The notes under the pieces are model-generated. The model searched no databases and was not told where the DNA came from. It saw only the letters and a program-made list of their open reading frames with translations. From an uncultured Fusicatenibacter sp. (GTDB lineage Bacteria; Bacillota; Clostridia; Lachnospirales; Lachnospiraceae), in the NCBI GenBank assembly GCA_902493585.1, contig CABUPZ010000060.1, positions 1 to 14,297 of the forward strand: 14,297 nucleotides of DNA, written 5' to 3'. A program made the translations under genes and the position numbers. Positions 13,018-14,297 of this stretch are shown here, piece by piece (the stretch's first letter is position 1; every line of letters starts with the position of its first letter).

Positions 13018-13051
13018 TTTCATAGGAAATTGCTTTCCTATGAAATAAAAA
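13012..13051. repeat. 18-bp perfect hairpin starting in the T-box terminator U-run
   Basis: The arm at 13012-13029 is perfectly complementary to 13034-13051, with a TTGC loop; the core is TTTCATAGGAAA / TTTCCTATGAAA. The first five bases of the arm are Ts of the terminator tail. No U-run follows on either strand, so it is not itself an intrinsic terminator. From 13052 to 13131 I see nothing further that I can name. Confidence 0.7.
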
Positions 13052-13148
13052 CGCTCCGCGAGGATCGCAGTTTAAAAATCCTTGTTTCGGGAACGCGAAG
13101 TGTGGATGGACCTTGCAGAAATGAAAAAGAAAAAGGAGATAGAAAGCG

Positions 13149-14183
13149 ATGAGTGAAGGAACAATCAAAGAAAAGCTTCAGGCGATTCTGAATCATGCGA
13201 TTGCCGATATTGAAGCGTCGGACGCACTGGACAAACTGAATGATGTCCGCGTCAATGTTCTTGGAAAAAAAGGTGAGCTGACCGCAGTTCTGAAAGGAAT
13301 GAAGGAGGTTGCGCCGGAAGACCGGCCAAAAGTCGGACAGCTGGTCAATGATGCCCGTGCCGATATTGAGACAAGGCTGGAAGCGGCGAAGGCAAAACTG
13401 GAGGCGGAACTCCGTGAAAGAAAACTGGCGGCTGAGGTGATCGATGTGACCCTGCCGGCAAAGAAGGCGAATGTGGGACACCGTCATCCGAATACCATTG
13501 CGCTGGAAGAGGTGGAGCGTATCTTCGTGGGCATGGGCTACGAAGTTGCGGAAGGACCGGAAGTGGAGTACGATCTGTACAATTTCGAGAAGCTGAACAT
13601 TCCGGAGGGACATCCGGCGAAGGACGAGCAGGATACGTTCTATATCAATGATGAGATCGTTCTCCGTACCCAGACTTCTCCGGTGCAGGCCCGTGTGATG
13701 GAGCAGGGCAAGCTGCCGATCCGTATGATCGCACCGGGACGAGTATTCCGTTCGGATGAGGTGGATGCAACCCACTCTCCTTCCTTCCACCAGATCGAAG
13801 GACTTGTCATCGACAAACATATCACCTTCTCCGATCTGAAAGGAACCCTGGAAGTGTTTGCGAAGGAACTGTTCGGACCTGAGACAAAAACAAAATTCCG
13901 CCCGCACCATTTCCCGTTCACAGAGCCAAGCGCCGAGATGGACGTAAGCTGTTTCAAATGTGGCGGAAAGGGCTGCCGGTTCTGCAAAGGCTCCGGATGG
14001 ATTGAGATTCTCGGCTGTGGAATGGTACATCCGCATGTATTTGAAATGTGCGGCATTGATCCCGAAGAGTATACCGGCTTTGCATTTGGCGTGGGTCTGG
14101 AGCGTATCGCGCTGCTGAAATATGAGATCGACGATATGCGCCTTCTGTATGAGAACGACGACCGTTTCCTGAGCCAGTTCTGA
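13149..14183 (+). CDS. pheS: Phenylalanyl-tRNA synthetase alpha subunit
   Basis: This 344-residue protein is the catalytic subunit of the alpha2-beta2 enzyme that charges tRNA-Phe. Residues 1-100 form the N-terminal coiled coil (KLNDVRVNVLGKKGELTAVLKG is typical). The class II core has motif 1 around 117-140, motif 2 GRVFRSDEVDATHSPSFHQIEG at 197-218 (split here as GRVFRSDEVD and ATHSPSFHQIEG), and motif 3 GVGLERIALLKY at 314-325. A four-cysteine cluster C268, C271, C276, C279 probably binds zinc, as in many Firmicutes PheS. AAAGGAG (13132-13138) is 10 nt before ATG. Regulation is by the T-box upstream. pheT follows after 39 nt. Confidence 0.97.
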   Translation: MSEGTIKEKLQAILNHAIADIEASDALDKLNDVRVNVLGKKGELTAVLKGMKEVAPEDRPKVGQLVNDARADIETRLEAAKAKLEAELRERKLAAEVIDVTLPAKKANVGHRHPNTIALEEVERIFVGMGYEVAEGPEVEYDLYNFEKLNIPEGHPAKDEQDTFYINDEIVLRTQTSPVQARVMEQGKLPIRMIAPGRVFRSDEVDATHSPSFHQIEGLVIDKHITFSDLKGTLEVFAKELFGPETKTKFRPHHFPFTEPSAEMDVSCFKCGGKGCRFCKGSGWIEILGCGMVHPHVFEMCGIDPEEYTGFAFGVGLERIALLKYEIDDMRLLYENDDRFLSQF

Positions 14184-14222
14184 TCGAACCATTGCCGATA
14201 AATATAAACCAGGAGGAAAACA

Positions 14223-14297
14223 ATGAATACTTCATTATCATGGATTAAAATGTATGTGCCGGATCTTGATGTAACGGCGCAGGAATATACCGACGCG
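14223..14297 (+). CDS. pheT: Phenylalanyl-tRNA synthetase beta subunit, 5' fragment
   Basis: An ATG at 14223 with AGGAGG at 14211-14216 (6-nt spacing) opens a frame that stays open to the window end, 25 codons. It reads MNTSLSWIKMYVPDLDVTAQ, typical of the PheT N-terminus (usually S-x-x-W-L/I-K-x-Y-V). It is 39 nt after pheS in the standard pheST order. The rest of the gene lies beyond the window. Confidence 0.9.
   Translation, partial: MNTSLSWIKMYVPDLDVTAQEYTDA

Noticed and set aside
12913..13152. 79-residue plus-strand frame within the T-box leader
   Set aside because: It runs across the T-box, terminator and hairpin, all structured RNA, and has no ribosome site.
13038..14192. 384-residue minus-strand open frame
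   Set aside because: It is antisense to pheS, which is unmistakable.

Overview
The window looks like a chromosomal segment of a spore-forming, low-to-mid GC Clostridia, most likely a gut Lachnospiraceae (Blautia/Dorea/Ruminococcus type). This rests on SpoIVA and SpoIID-type sporulation genes, strong AGGAGG-type ribosome sites, a phenylalanine T-box in front of pheST, a tetrahydrofolate (THF) riboswitch, and the style of the proteins. All supported genes are on the + strand; the long minus-strand open frames are shadows.

Layout. (1) 1-1421: a short operon with an EcsC-like gene that appears wrecked by an internal deletion and a frameshift, a membrane-anchored DUF4230 protein coupled to it by an ATGA overlap, and a 27-residue single-membrane-span microprotein. 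(2) 1604-4390: a sigma-A promoter, a leader with two back-to-back perfect hairpins, a RACo-like corrinoid-activating protein (2Fe-2S plus ASKHA/DUF4445), and a DUF3786 protein. (3) 4433-6949: alternative hairpins, a THF riboswitch, folT (folate ECF transporter S component), fchA (methenyl-THF cyclohydrolase), folD and a terminator. The FolD lacks the Lys and Gln normally needed for cyclohydrolase activity, so FchA and FolD probably split the two reactions. (4) 6961-8587: spoIVA behind a likely sigma-E promoter. (5) 8619-8921: an independent RNA gene with its own sigma-A promoter and a strong terminator, which I read as 6S RNA. (6) 8943-10045: galM with a strong terminator. (7) 10087-11664: a SpoIID-family gene behind a second sigma-E-like promoter whose -10 box lies 6 nt from the start codon. 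(8) 11800-12651: a YihY/BrkB membrane protein. (9) 12703-14297: promoter, Phe T-box with UUC specifier and terminator, an unexplained 18-bp perfect hairpin, pheS, and the first 25 codons of pheT.

How the parts relate. Regions 2 and 3 read as a one-carbon block: folate uptake under THF control, interconversion of methenyl-, methylene- and formyl-THF, and a corrinoid reductive activator. No corrinoid protein or methyltransferase lies in the window, so the partner of the activator is elsewhere. spoIVA and the spoIID-like gene are both expected to act in the mother cell during engulfment and coat assembly, and they share a promoter-like pattern. I see no CRISPR array, insertion sequence, tRNA, rRNA or phage gene. 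The best candidates for something undescribed are the RACo/DUF3786/THF block with its duplicated hairpins, the tandem leader hairpins, and the hairpin that takes over the T-box terminator's U-tract.
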